Part shown: piece by piece, positions 36,939 through 45,995 of the stretch
Numbering within the stretch: the stretch's first letter is position 1
Layout of the letters: every line of letters starts with the position of its first letter
Source: JABDGV01 sp964577935
GTDB lineage: Bacteria > Chlamydiota > Chlamydiia > Chlamydiales > FEN-1388
Assembly: GCA_964577935.1 (NCBI GenBank)
Contig: CAZOAJ010000011.1
Location: forward strand, 4,085-68,084
DNA: 64,000 nucleotides
Direction of reading: 5' to 3'
Notes under the pieces: model-generated
Databases searched by the model: none
Seen by the model: the letters and a program-made list of their open reading frames with translations, nothing else
Told to the model about the DNA's origin: nothing
Made by a program: the position numbers and the translations under genes

Positions 36939-37487
36939 TCAATAAATATCGTTTTTATGAACCAATGCAAAACCAATTTCAGCTTCAGCAGCAAGCTTAT
37001 CTCCAACATATGCCTCGGCTTTAACCTTCCCGCCTTTTCTGCCTAAGTGAATCCCTTTTGCTTTCAGGATTAATACATCTCCAGGCTGCACAGGTTGTCT
37101 AAATTTTGCCCCGTTAAGAGATAAAAGTACGGCAATTTTATCATGATTATTGCCTTTCAAATGCACTAAAATTCCACCCGTTTGTGCCAAAGCTTCAAGA
37201 ATTAAAACACCTGGCATAAGAGGAACTTCAGGAAAGTGACCTTGAAAAAAAGCCTCATTGATCGTGACACATTTATGTCCGACAATCATTTCTTTCTCAA
37301 GATCAAGCTCGAGAATCTTATCTACTAGGAGAAACGGATAACGATGCGGAAGAATTTTTACAATATCTTGTATTGTAAATCGCACAGGCCCTCCACCCGA
37401 ATCAACATTGCTTAATGCAACTTCTTCTTTCCCCATAGAAATCACTTCCGGCTTTATTTCTGCCACAACTTCCGCTTCTTGCTTCAT
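36939..37487 (-). CDS. fabZ: 3-hydroxyacyl-ACP dehydratase FabZ
   Basis: Dehydrates 3-hydroxyacyl-ACP in type II fatty acid synthesis. The hot-dog core is clear: DIVKILPHRYPFLLVDKIL, then CVTINEAFFQGHFPEVPLMPGVLILEALAQTGG with the catalytic His (HFP) and Glu, and FRQPVQPGDVLIL. At 182 residues it is about 30 longer than usual; the additional N-terminus (KQEAEVVAEIKPEVISMGKEE) is acidic and probably disordered. It follows lpxC by five bases. Confidence 0.95.
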   Translation of the reverse strand: MKQEAEVVAEIKPEVISMGKEEVALSNVDSGGGPVRFTIQDIVKILPHRYPFLLVDKILELDLEKEMIVGHKCVTINEAFFQGHFPEVPLMPGVLILEALAQTGGILVHLKGNNHDKIAVLLSLNGAKFRQPVQPGDVLILKAKGIHLGRKGGKVKAEAYVGDKLAAEAEIGFALVHKNDIY

Positions 37488-37492
37488 ATTCT

Positions 37493-38350
37493 CTACATAC
37501 TCTCCGTCGAAAGGTGTTCATAGAGTTTTTTCGCAAATGCCACATTAGTCGCATGCCCCGACTTAATCGAGATAATATGTGCGACAAAAGGGAATCCAAC
37601 TAGCGAAAGATCTCCGATCATATCGAGAACTTTATGACGAGCCATCTCATTTGGGAAGCGAAGACCATCCTTACTAATCACCGTATCATTTTTAATGACA
37701 ACAGCATTTTCAAGACTACCGCCTTTTATGAGTCCCCGATCCATAAGTATCGCAATCTCATCATATAATGAAAAGGTCCGACTTGGCGCCACCTGTTCTT
37801 CAAAGTTTTTTTTAGTCACGTCGAATGAGAAATATTGAGTGCCAATTCCAGATACTCCAGGGTAATCAAGCGTATAACTTATCATATACGTATCACTCGG
37901 CAGCGCAACTAAATGGATACCATTGTGAGATAAGGATACAGGCTTAGTAAGTGATCGAATAGGAATCGATGCACTTAACTCCTGCCGACCGGCCTCCTCG
38001 AGCATTTTCATAAATACCAAAGAGCTTCCATCTCCAGCAGGAGGTTCAATATTTGAAAGTTCGATACACAAGTTATCGATTTCCCATGCTCGAACTGCAG
38101 CAAGGACATGTTCTACCGTATAAAGTCGAACATCTTGAAGAGCAAGATTTGTACTCCGCTGAGTATCAAATACATACTCAATTCGCGCAGGAATTATCGG
38201 CTGAGAGGGAAGATCGACTCTCTTAAAGAAAATACCCTCTCCCTCTTTGGCAGGCACAAAACGAATCTGCACATCCCTTCCGGTATGAATCCCAATCCCC
38301 GAATAGGAAACAGGATTTTGAATGGTAGCCTGCTTTCGAACTTTATCCAC
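37493..38350 (-). CDS. lpxC: UDP-3-O-acyl-N-acetylglucosamine deacetylase
   Basis: Committed zinc-dependent step of lipid A synthesis. It shows SYSGIGIHTGRDVQIRFVPA, the zinc-ligand region LYTVEHVLAAVRAWEIDNLCIELSN, PPAGDGSSLVF, and the C-terminal HKVLDMIGDLSLVGFPFVAHIISIKSGHATNVAFAKKL with zinc-ligand His and Asp and catalytic His. 285 residues is the chlamydial length. GTG start at 38348-38350 has GGAGGA five bases upstream; it overlaps the trhO stop by eight bases. Confidence 0.96.
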   Translation of the reverse strand: MDKVRKQATIQNPVSYSGIGIHTGRDVQIRFVPAKEGEGIFFKRVDLPSQPIIPARIEYVFDTQRSTNLALQDVRLYTVEHVLAAVRAWEIDNLCIELSNIEPPAGDGSSLVFMKMLEEAGRQELSASIPIRSLTKPVSLSHNGIHLVALPSDTYMISYTLDYPGVSGIGTQYFSFDVTKKNFEEQVAPSRTFSLYDEIAILMDRGLIKGGSLENAVVIKNDTVISKDGLRFPNEMARHKVLDMIGDLSLVGFPFVAHIISIKSGHATNVAFAKKLYEHLSTESM

Positions 38351-39401
38351 CTATCTCCTCCTTCGAATTGATCGATGTACCGACAATCTCATCCGCTTGA
38401 TGAAGACCTTGCCGATTGCTGTGCGCAAGACTCTCGGCAGCAGAAGCATAGTTATACCAACGGCGAAAAGGCGTATGCGCATAAGCAAAAGGACGAAGCC
38501 TTGGAGCTGCTTGACACTCATCACAACAGCAACCCGCTTTCGCCTCTAAGCATTCCGGACATGAAAGAAATAGCTCATTACAATCCACATTCGCACAATT
38601 ATAGTAGCTTTCTGTCTCAACACCGCAATGATGACACTTTCCTATAACATCAGTCTTTTCTTCACTGAGTGGAACGGTAAGTCGATCATCAAAAACAAAG
38701 AGAGATCCTTTCCAATGTGAAGATCCAGCTTCTTGCCCATAATTGATAATGCCTCCTTTGAGCTGGTAGACATTTTCAATCCCCTGTTCCTGTAGAAGGG
38801 CAGAGTAGAGCTCGCAGCGAATACCACCTGTGCAATACATCAATACGTTCTTTGGAGATTTCTCTGTTTCAAGACGTGATTTCAAGTCCCTAGCATACTT
38901 CAGAAAATCTTTAAACGTCTCGTAGGGGAGCAGCTCTGCTCCTTCAAAATGGCCAACTTTCCATTCATACTCATTTCTTGTATCGATAACAATATTTTCT
39001 TGGTTGGTATCTTCAAGCAAATTCTTCCATTCATTAGGGGTAAGATATTTGCCTCGCTTCGAAAAATCTACCTGTGTCCCCAAGGCAACAAGCTCGTTTC
39101 GAACTTTAACGGTACAGCGAGGGAAGACATGTGTATCTACACCCTGCAATTTAAAATGAACATCTTTGAATTGCTCCCGAGAATGCATCCAATCGATGTA
39201 GACCTGTGCATCCTTTCGCGCGATACACATCTGGCCGTTAAGCCCGTCTTTTGTGATATATAACCGACAGGTTGCATCCAAAAGAGCAAGGCATTCCTTT
39301 TGAACTTGGACCTCTTGACGAGGATCCTCTATTTTACCTATGTAATAATAGGCAATCACCCAATATGCAGAGGCTTCTGAAACTCGAACTTCTTTTTTCA
39401 T
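38343..39401 (-). CDS. trhO: tRNA uridine(34) hydroxylase, rhodanese-domain (TrhO/YceA)
   Basis: Rhodanese-like enzyme that hydroxylates uridine 34 of tRNA, by homology to E. coli YceA. The N-terminal ferredoxin-like part precedes the rhodanese domain with VIDTRNEYEWKVGHFEGAELLPYETF and the active-site loop MYCTGGIRCE (catalytic Cys). The C-terminal region has Cys-rich zinc-binding pairs (KCHHCGVETESYYNCANVDC, CPECLEAKAGCCCDEC), typical of long-form members. 352 residues is normal. ATG at 39401. It overlaps lpxC; this pairing is not the Chlamydia neighbour (lnt/cutE, recalled). Confidence 0.92.
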   Translation of the reverse strand: MKKEVRVSEASAYWVIAYYYIGKIEDPRQEVQVQKECLALLDATCRLYITKDGLNGQMCIARKDAQVYIDWMHSREQFKDVHFKLQGVDTHVFPRCTVKVRNELVALGTQVDFSKRGKYLTPNEWKNLLEDTNQENIVIDTRNEYEWKVGHFEGAELLPYETFKDFLKYARDLKSRLETEKSPKNVLMYCTGGIRCELYSALLQEQGIENVYQLKGGIINYGQEAGSSHWKGSLFVFDDRLTVPLSEEKTDVIGKCHHCGVETESYYNCANVDCNELFLSCPECLEAKAGCCCDECQAAPRLRPFAYAHTPFRRWYNYASAAESLAHSNRQGLHQADEIVGTSINSKEEIGG

Positions 39402-39545
39402 GTAAATCTTTATTGTTTGTCCAAAAATCGTAGTCTAAATTTTAGGATTTTCTCAACAACCATTAACGATTGCATTCTCTTCTAGCTGAAAAAAAGTGAG
39501 CTTTGCCATGCTCATTTATGAATGATAAGCATAAGGAAAATAGCT

Positions 39546-39854
39546 ATGGCATCGATCAAGCATCTTAATGATGAGAATTTTGAAGCAACTATTACCAACG
39601 GTAAAGTCCTTATCGACTTTTCTGCTGAATGGTGTGGTCCTTGCAAAATGATGCTTCCAATTCTCGAATCTCTAGCAAAAGAAATGGAAGGGAAAATATC
39701 TGTCTACAAAGTCGACGTCGATGCAGCACAAAAAGTGACATCAAAATTTGACATCACTTCCGTTCCGACGCTCATCCTCTTCGAAAACGGGCAAGAAAAG
39801 AAGCGTATTGTCGGATTGAAGGATCTTGCAACCTTAAAGTCACAAGTTTCATAA
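39546..39854 (+). CDS. trxA: Thioredoxin
   Basis: Cytosolic disulfide reductase. The active site WCGPC with FSAEWCGPCKMMLPIL, the buried acidic strand VYKVDVDAAQKVTSKFDITSVPTLILFENG (cis-Pro) are typical. ATG at 39546 with AAGGA eight bases upstream gives 102 residues; the longer frame from 39522 adds eight residues without a binding site. It converges on mip with a shared terminator in between; trxA near mip is the Chlamydia layout (recalled). Confidence 0.97.
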   Translation: MASIKHLNDENFEATITNGKVLIDFSAEWCGPCKMMLPILESLAKEMEGKISVYKVDVDAAQKVTSKFDITSVPTLILFENGQEKKRIVGLKDLATLKSQVS

Positions 39855-39872
39855 GTTCGCCGTATACAACAA

Positions 39873-39902
39873 AAGTTCCCCTTGTTTTCACAAGGGGAAC
39901 TT
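39873..39902. terminator. Bidirectional terminator between trxA and mip
   Basis: AAGTTCCCCTTGT (39873-39885) and ACAAGGGGAACTT (39890-39902) form a perfect 13 bp stem with a TTTC loop. It lies 18 bases past trxA and 69 bases past mip, between the two convergent genes. On the minus strand it is followed by TTGTTG, on the plus strand by ACGAATACG, so it may serve mip better than trxA. Confidence 0.85.
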
Positions 39903-39971
39903 ACGAATACGTTACGCAGCATCAAGCAAAGCCATCATAGAAGATGGCGATGAATAAAAAACCTGCTACTA

Positions 39972-40982
39972 CTACAGATTTGCGTCGCTTTCATCTTCGT
40001 CTGAATCTTCAACGACGACAACGTCAGTATCATCTTCTTCATCGTCATCATCATCCGAATCATCGGCTAATAGCTGAGCTGATGACTTTTGGTCTTTATT
40101 TTGACTTTTGGATGCATTTGACCCAATAGTCTGCTCTTCATCATCGTCATCGTCGGAATCAGAAGCATCTGATACGTCATCATCGGAATCAGAGGAATCT
40201 TCAACAGAAGCTTTTGCTGGAGCAGGCTCCACCTTAGTTACTTCAACTTCGAAAATGAGCATTGCATTTGGAGTAAGCTGCCCTGAGGTTCCATACCCTA
40301 AGTCAGGATGAATAAAGATCTTTCTCTTTTCGCCCACTTTCATACCAAGAACTGCTTGGCGGAAACCAGGGATCGTTTGGGTCAACATAATTGGCACAGG
40401 TTCGCCGCTTTCTTCCGTGCTACCAAAAACGCTGCCATCAAGATATGAGCCCTTGTACAGGATATATGGCATCATAGCGTCGGTAACGACTTCAGCGTCA
40501 CTCTTGCCATTTTGCACGATCATGTATTGGAGCTTTCCTGGCTGAAGCTCTACAACTCCTGATTCTTTGCTATTTTTAGCAAGAAACTCTTCTGCTTGCT
40601 TTAAGTTCTTCTGAGACATTTCTTGAAATGCATATTCTTGCACTAAAGATACCGCCTCTTCGTACTGCTGCTCATTCATAGGAGCAGTTTTGCCACTTCG
40701 AGCGGCCTGCATACCCCTGATGACGCTATCAAAATCAAGCTTAATGACTGGGCTTTCAAGACTCTTATAAATAAGATGTCCATAGGTTTCTGAAAGCTTT
40801 GCAATATTCTCTTGTGAAAATACCTCTTCTTTTGACGGCTTAACCTTCGCAGGCTGCGAAGACGCATTTGTAGCCGACTTCGAATCATCTGATTTAACCA
40901 CATCCCCGATGAGAGGAAGCAATGCGCCAAATGCAGCGAGTGCAATCCAGCATTTTTTACCGAAACGGTTATTAACCACCAT
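39972..40982 (-). CDS. mip: Mip-like FKBP-type peptidyl-prolyl isomerase with a long acidic C-terminal tail
   Basis: Exported prolyl isomerase; Mip proteins help infection in Legionella and Chlamydia. The N-terminus KKCWIALAAFGALLPLIGDVV is a signal sequence. A helical dimerisation region (about 55-150) is followed by the FKBP domain (about 155-250) with YKGSYLDGSVFGST, IPGFRQAVLGMKVGEKRKIFIHPDLGYG and ANAMLIFEVEV-like TPNAMLIFEVEVTKVEP. The last 80 residues are an Asp/Ser/Glu-rich tail (SSDSDDDVSDASDSDDDDDEE and similar), which makes this protein about 90 residues longer than Chlamydia Mip (243, recalled). The tail may bind cations or be a disordered surface element. It follows aspS by 21 bases. 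Confidence 0.93.
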   Translation of the reverse strand: MVVNNRFGKKCWIALAAFGALLPLIGDVVKSDDSKSATNASSQPAKVKPSKEEVFSQENIAKLSETYGHLIYKSLESPVIKLDFDSVIRGMQAARSGKTAPMNEQQYEEAVSLVQEYAFQEMSQKNLKQAEEFLAKNSKESGVVELQPGKLQYMIVQNGKSDAEVVTDAMMPYILYKGSYLDGSVFGSTEESGEPVPIMLTQTIPGFRQAVLGMKVGEKRKIFIHPDLGYGTSGQLTPNAMLIFEVEVTKVEPAPAKASVEDSSDSDDDVSDASDSDDDDDEEQTIGSNASKSQNKDQKSSAQLLADDSDDDDDEEDDTDVVVVEDSDEDESDANL

Positions 40983-41002
40983 AACGACTCCTTGAACATT
41001 CT

Positions 41003-42781
41003 TTAGTGTGGATCTTTTGTACTCAATCGTATGTGGAGCACATCTAATTGATCTTGAGAGATATTAGACGGAGCATCAAGCATAAGATCACGAGCTTTTG
41101 CATTCTTAGGAAACGCTATAACATCACGGATACTTTCTGCACCACATAACAACATAACAATTCTATCAAAACCGAGAGCAATGCCTATGTGAGGCGGTGT
41201 CCCATACTTCAACGCCTCAACAAAAAACCCAAATTTTTCTTGGCAAACTTCGGGGGTTAACCCGAGCACTGAAAATATCTTTTCCTGCATCCGGCTATCA
41301 TGAATACGCTGGGATCCAGATGCAAGCTCATAGCCGTTAAGCACAAGATCATAACTTGAAGAGCGCACTTGGAGAGGCTTTGAATCAATCAAATGCATAT
41401 CTTCAAAAGAGGGAGAGGTGAAAGGATGATGTTCGCTTTCTAGACGCCCCTCTTCTTCATTCCATGCAAAAAGAGGAAAATCGGTCACCCAAAGAAATTC
41501 CCATTGTTTTGGATCGACAAGCCCTCGGTCTTTTGCAACCTTTCTTCGCAAATGATCTAGAGTCTGATGGACATTCTTCCGTGCACCGGCCAGGAAAACA
41601 GCACAGTCTCCGTCCTGCATCTCAAAAGCTGCACCCATTGACGCAAGAACTTCTGGCTTAGCATATTTAGACAAGCTTGAAGAATAGCCATCAGGTGTTT
41701 TCTTAAGCCAAGCTAACCCCTTAAACCCAAACTGCGAAACAAAACTGTTTAACTCATCAAGCCCTTTACGGGAGATATCTGTTCCTCCCTGGATACAAAA
41801 ACCTTTTACAATACCATCAGAACTAATCACTTCCTGAAAAGGCGGAAAAGAAATTTCTCGAGCAAGCTCTGTTATATTTTTCAGAATCATCCCAAATCGA
41901 AGATCGGGCTTATCGCACCCATACATTTCGACACAATCGTGATACTTCATGCGTCTAAATGGAGTAGTTAAATGAACACCTAGCGTTTCTTTATAAATCG
42001 CTTGCATTAAGTTCTCAATGACAGGAAAGAGCACTTCGGAATTCGCAAAGCTCATCTCAATATCAATTTGATGAAATTCGGGCTGACGATCGGCTCGTAA
42101 ATCTTCATCCCGAAAGCAGGATGCAATCTGATAGTATCGATCAAGGCCTGCAACCATCAAAAGTTGTTTAAAGATCTGAGGAGACTGAGGCAAAGCATAA
42201 AAATGGCCTGGATGAACTCTTGACGGAACTAAATAATCACGAGCTCCCTCAGGTGTCGACCTACCAAAATTGGGCGTTGAAACCTCTATATAGCCTTGGT
42301 CTGAAAGAAACTTACGAGCCGCCTGCATCGTCTTATGGCGAAGCACCAAGTTGTTCAAGAGCGGCCCCTTTCGCATATCAAGATAGCGATATTTCAAACG
42401 AAGTTCTTCGTTCACTTCCATTGTATCATCGGCAATTGGAAGCGGAGGAACAGATGCTTCTGAAAGAACCTGCAGAGTATGCGCTATAACCTCAATCTCG
42501 CCGGTAGCAAGCTGAGGATTTGAAGTTTTGCGACGGGATACAACACCTTGAATTCGAACAACGTATTCAGCACGGACATCTTTTGCAGCCGTATACATCT
42601 CTTGAGAACATTGGGCAGGATCAAATAATGCCTGAGTAATGCCGAAACGATCACGAAGATCGATAAAGACAAGACCACCTAAATTACGCACTCTATGGAC
42701 CCAGCCAACGAGAGCTACATGTGTACCAATTTGTTGTGCGTGCAACTGCCCGCACGTATGAGTTCTTTCAAATGGATTCAT
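41003..42781 (-). CDS. aspS: Aspartyl-tRNA synthetase (bacterial type)
   Basis: Class II synthetase charging tRNA-Asp, or also tRNA-Asn where GatCAB is used. The N-terminal OB domain is followed by motif 2 ASCFRDEDLRADRQPEFHQIDIEMSF, the bacterial insert domain in the middle, and motif 3 PHIGIALGFDRIVMLLCG near the C-terminus. 592 residues is normal. Its start overlaps hisS by 14 bases. hisS-aspS-mip is the order recalled for Chlamydia. Confidence 0.97.
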   Translation of the reverse strand: MNPFERTHTCGQLHAQQIGTHVALVGWVHRVRNLGGLVFIDLRDRFGITQALFDPAQCSQEMYTAAKDVRAEYVVRIQGVVSRRKTSNPQLATGEIEVIAHTLQVLSEASVPPLPIADDTMEVNEELRLKYRYLDMRKGPLLNNLVLRHKTMQAARKFLSDQGYIEVSTPNFGRSTPEGARDYLVPSRVHPGHFYALPQSPQIFKQLLMVAGLDRYYQIASCFRDEDLRADRQPEFHQIDIEMSFANSEVLFPVIENLMQAIYKETLGVHLTTPFRRMKYHDCVEMYGCDKPDLRFGMILKNITELAREISFPPFQEVISSDGIVKGFCIQGGTDISRKGLDELNSFVSQFGFKGLAWLKKTPDGYSSSLSKYAKPEVLASMGAAFEMQDGDCAVFLAGARKNVHQTLDHLRRKVAKDRGLVDPKQWEFLWVTDFPLFAWNEEEGRLESEHHPFTSPSFEDMHLIDSKPLQVRSSSYDLVLNGYELASGSQRIHDSRMQEKIFSVLGLTPEVCQEKFGFFVEALKYGTPPHIGIALGFDRIVMLLCGAESIRDVIAFPKNAKARDLMLDAPSNISQDQLDVLHIRLSTKDPH

Positions 42782-44072
42782 CTGCTACATTCACAGCGTG
42801 TTGAAGGAAGGTTGTAAGCGCTTCTAGAGCAATCGTCTTCTTTTCAGCGGTTGCTAGCTTTTTCACTTCCAATCGATTAGTAATGAGTTCGTTTTCGCCT
42901 ATAACAATAACATATTGCGCAGCCATTTCAACAGCGCGACTTAATGCATTTTTCAGCTTTCTAAATGAAAAGTCGACAAGGCAGGAGAGGCCAATTTCTC
43001 TTAGACGAGCAGCAATTGCCATCGCATAGGCAACTTGCTCCTCACCCATAGGAATTAACGAGACATGTAAAGGCTGCTTTGGAATTTCACTGAATGATTT
43101 AGTTTTAAGAAGAGTTTGAATGACTCTCTCAAGACCTGTTGCAAAGCCAATAGATCCAATATCAGGACCTCCGAGCTGCTTTACTAAGCCATCATAACGC
43201 CCACCTGCACCAACGGTATTTTGAGCCCCAAGCTTGCCTGAAGTGACTTCAAAAACGGTTCGTTGATAGTAATCCAATCCGCGGACCAAAAGATGATTCA
43301 CTTCATAGGCGACATTCAAGTGCTTGAGAATAGACTGCACTTTTTCAAAATGATCCCTATCGGCTGTATCGAGAAATTCGAGAATAGAAGGAGCGTTCTC
43401 AATAATGGCTATATCTTCGGCCGATTTTGAATCCAGTATTCGAAGTGGATTTTTATCGAATCGAATTCTGCTTTCAGGAGATAAAAGATCCTTTTTTGGA
43501 TATAAATACTCTTTCAAAGCATCTACAAAACGATGCCGAGCATCACCTGTACCTAATGAATTAATATAAACCTTCAGATCTGGAATACCTAGCATTCTAT
43601 AAAAATGCACAAGCATCTCAATAAGTTCGGCATCTTGTTGCGGGCCCGAAGCACCAAAGACCTCAACACCAAATTGATGATGCTGACGAAACCTTCCGGC
43701 CTGTGGTCGTTCATAACGAAACATGGGACCAATATAAAAAAGGCGAAGGTTTGTATTTTGTTGGAATGCCCCTTCAGACACTAAAGCGCGAACAACTCCA
43801 GCAGTACCTTCGGGACGCAAAGAGAGCCTTCTTCCACCGCGATCTTCAAAAGTATACATTTCCTTGGAAACTATATCCGACTCATCGCCAACGGTTCTTG
43901 CAAAAAGCTCTGTTCGTTCAATAATTGGGGTGGATATCTCTTGAAACGCATAAAGCTCAGCTAAACGTCGAGCCGTGGTTTCAACATAGTGCCAAACAGC
44001 ACTCGATCTCCACTCATCTCCATGCGGCTTTGGAAGGATATCAAAAACTCCAGTGGGAATCGGAACGCTCAT
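42768..44072 (-). CDS. hisS: Histidyl-tRNA synthetase
   Basis: Class II synthetase. Motif 1 region STPIIERTELFARTVGDESDIVSKEMYTFEDRGGRRLSLRPEGTAGVVRA, motif 2 YIGPMFRYERPQAGRFRQHHQFGVEVFG, the HisRS-specific LVRGLDYYQRTVFEV and motif 3 GSIGFATGLERVIQTL are present. It ends in the anticodon-binding domain; 434 residues is normal. ATG at 44072. It heads the hisS-aspS-mip operon. Confidence 0.97.
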   Translation of the reverse strand: MSVPIPTGVFDILPKPHGDEWRSSAVWHYVETTARRLAELYAFQEISTPIIERTELFARTVGDESDIVSKEMYTFEDRGGRRLSLRPEGTAGVVRALVSEGAFQQNTNLRLFYIGPMFRYERPQAGRFRQHHQFGVEVFGASGPQQDAELIEMLVHFYRMLGIPDLKVYINSLGTGDARHRFVDALKEYLYPKKDLLSPESRIRFDKNPLRILDSKSAEDIAIIENAPSILEFLDTADRDHFEKVQSILKHLNVAYEVNHLLVRGLDYYQRTVFEVTSGKLGAQNTVGAGGRYDGLVKQLGGPDIGSIGFATGLERVIQTLLKTKSFSEIPKQPLHVSLIPMGEEQVAYAMAIAARLREIGLSCLVDFSFRKLKNALSRAVEMAAQYVIVIGENELITNRLEVKKLATAEKKTIALEALTTFLQHAVNVADESI

Positions 44073-44259
44073 AGGGCTTTTTTCACCTTAAAGAGTTAGA
44101 TTTCTATGCTAGTGATGCGATCTATTGATAGACATCATTGGTTTTCAACCTCTTTATGTCATCATCAATGATTACTTAATAGCACCCATAATGACTTAAA
44201 GAATCGGTAATAATCAAATTTCGCTCTAAGCTACTTCTTAAACTTGTTTAAACATTAAA

Positions 44260-45774
44260 CTACCACTCGGCTGCTGGGTCAAAATCATCATCATAATCAT
44301 CGCTATAATCGTCATCATCATCGGCTTGATATTCGCCAGATGCGTCAGCAATATCTACTGAAATATTATATGGAGGAGGAAGAGCCTTGGTGACTTTTGT
44401 GTCAAACGAAGATGAAACTAGTTTTTCCACTTCAATCGACTTCATTCCAGCTCCTTGCTCATTTTTCTGAGGATCCTGGCTGAATGCTGCAACCCAATTA
44501 TTCCATCTCTGGATCGTTGTTGCAGGAACTATAGTGCTTAAAATAGCAAGAGCTTTTACATCTTCTTGGTGTGGGCTTGTGATCGTAGAATTCGTTGTGC
44601 GAGCGACAAATAATTTTTCCACAGCCTCGCTAGATATTTTACGAAGCCTCATTTTTTGCTGATCTACATCAACTAGCGCAGAAGCAAAAGAATCTTGGCC
44701 AAAGGCATCCAAACATTTTTGAGCATGAACTGCAGCCTCTGCAATTTCCGAAAGATCATCTCCTTCGTTGACTAAATCAATAGACTGCTTAATATCTTCC
44801 CACTTTTCACTAAACCTTTGCATTTGTTCAAGAAGGGTATAATCAAAATTATCTGCAGAGAGCTTCAAAAGCTCTTCATGAACAAGAGAGTTCGGAATAC
44901 TCAGGTTTTTAACCAGCCTATCTCGGGATCTATCGATAAATAAAGCTATATTATAGGAGAGAAGTATATCTGCTGCTTGAAACCTACGAACGGATGAGAG
45001 AGTTTTTGCGTCATTTTTTTGCTTAAAATTTATTTCTGCATCAAGGCAGCCAACTATATCTGCTTTTCTTTGCTCCAAAACTAAGACTCTTTCATCAAGC
45101 ATCGATTGAAGCTGTTGAGAAAATTGAGCAAATTGACGATTTGCTTCTTGAGAAAGCTCTAAGTTTTGGGCTGCATTTTCGAACTGACCAGGAGCTTGAT
45201 CGCTGAAGGCAACGAGATTCATATCCTCCATTCGAACTGACCGGGAATCATCATTCTTACTCTTATCAAATGCTTCAGACACTGTCACATACACGAGCGC
45301 ACGAACAGGAGGCATCTTAGCGGGAGACTGCTCAACAAGCATGTACGAATAAAAAGCAAATCCAGAAACTGCTAAAAAAGCTCCAACTGATGTGCTCATC
45401 ATAGCCTTGGATAGAAAACTCAAAGGCTTTCGCTTCTCAGAGACAGCTCCATCTTGTTGTGAGATATGAGTCTTAGACCCGTTTGAGGAATCTTCGGAAG
45501 AATCCGTTGATTCATTTTGCGGAAGATCTTGCTCCGAACTTTTTCGCTCAAAGCTTTCTTGAGACGGACAAATAGATATCTCAGAATTTCCCTCAGAAAG
45601 TCGACGAATACAATCGTTTTCGACAGGGTGAGGATCATGTTCTATAGGCTTCATATCCTGCTCCTCTCTGGCCTTACTTGTGCCTAATTGGGAGGTATCC
45701 CCAATCGATTCAAGGAGAGATCCCATGTTAAGTTTATGCAAAATGCTTTTGATCTCGTCGTCGATTTCACTCAT
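44260..45774 (-). CDS. Large single-membrane-span protein with acidic C-terminus, unknown function
   Basis: 504 residues from ATG 45774 (MSEIDDEIKSILHKL); GGGA lies upstream. The first 125 residues are hydrophilic and acidic, then one membrane segment occurs (TSVGAFLAVSGFAFYSYMLV). A long helical, coiled-coil-like domain follows (Gln/Leu/Glu-rich). The end is an extreme Asp/Tyr tract (QADDDDDYSDDYDDDFDPAAEW). No enzyme motif is recognised. Located upstream of hisS on the same strand, in the interval where Chlamydia has uhpC (CT544, recalled). The topology suggests a cytoplasmic N-terminus and an external coiled domain. Confidence 0.7.
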   Translation of the reverse strand: MSEIDDEIKSILHKLNMGSLLESIGDTSQLGTSKAREEQDMKPIEHDPHPVENDCIRRLSEGNSEISICPSQESFERKSSEQDLPQNESTDSSEDSSNGSKTHISQQDGAVSEKRKPLSFLSKAMMSTSVGAFLAVSGFAFYSYMLVEQSPAKMPPVRALVYVTVSEAFDKSKNDDSRSVRMEDMNLVAFSDQAPGQFENAAQNLELSQEANRQFAQFSQQLQSMLDERVLVLEQRKADIVGCLDAEINFKQKNDAKTLSSVRRFQAADILLSYNIALFIDRSRDRLVKNLSIPNSLVHEELLKLSADNFDYTLLEQMQRFSEKWEDIKQSIDLVNEGDDLSEIAEAAVHAQKCLDAFGQDSFASALVDVDQQKMRLRKISSEAVEKLFVARTTNSTITSPHQEDVKALAILSTIVPATTIQRWNNWVAAFSQDPQKNEQGAGMKSIEVEKLVSSSFDTKVTKALPPPYNISVDIADASGEYQADDDDDYSDDYDDDFDPAAEW

Positions 45775-45995
45775 GATTTCCCGTAGTAGTCGCAATTGGT
45801 TCTATTATGCTGATAGCTTGATAAATGAATTTGTAACAAGTTGATTTAAAGTCGCACCAAGATCAACGAATATTGGACGCGATTCACCATAACTAATCAT
45901 TTCGCATAAAAGCCAACTTATGTTAAATTTCTGTTTTAAATTAATTAATCAATTAAAAATTGATTGAAATTAATAAATTAACGGTTTTTATCTAT

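Noticed and set aside
40108..40311. Ser/Glu-rich + strand frame opposite the mip tail
   Set aside because: It is the complement of the Asp/Ser tail codons of mip and has no start signals.
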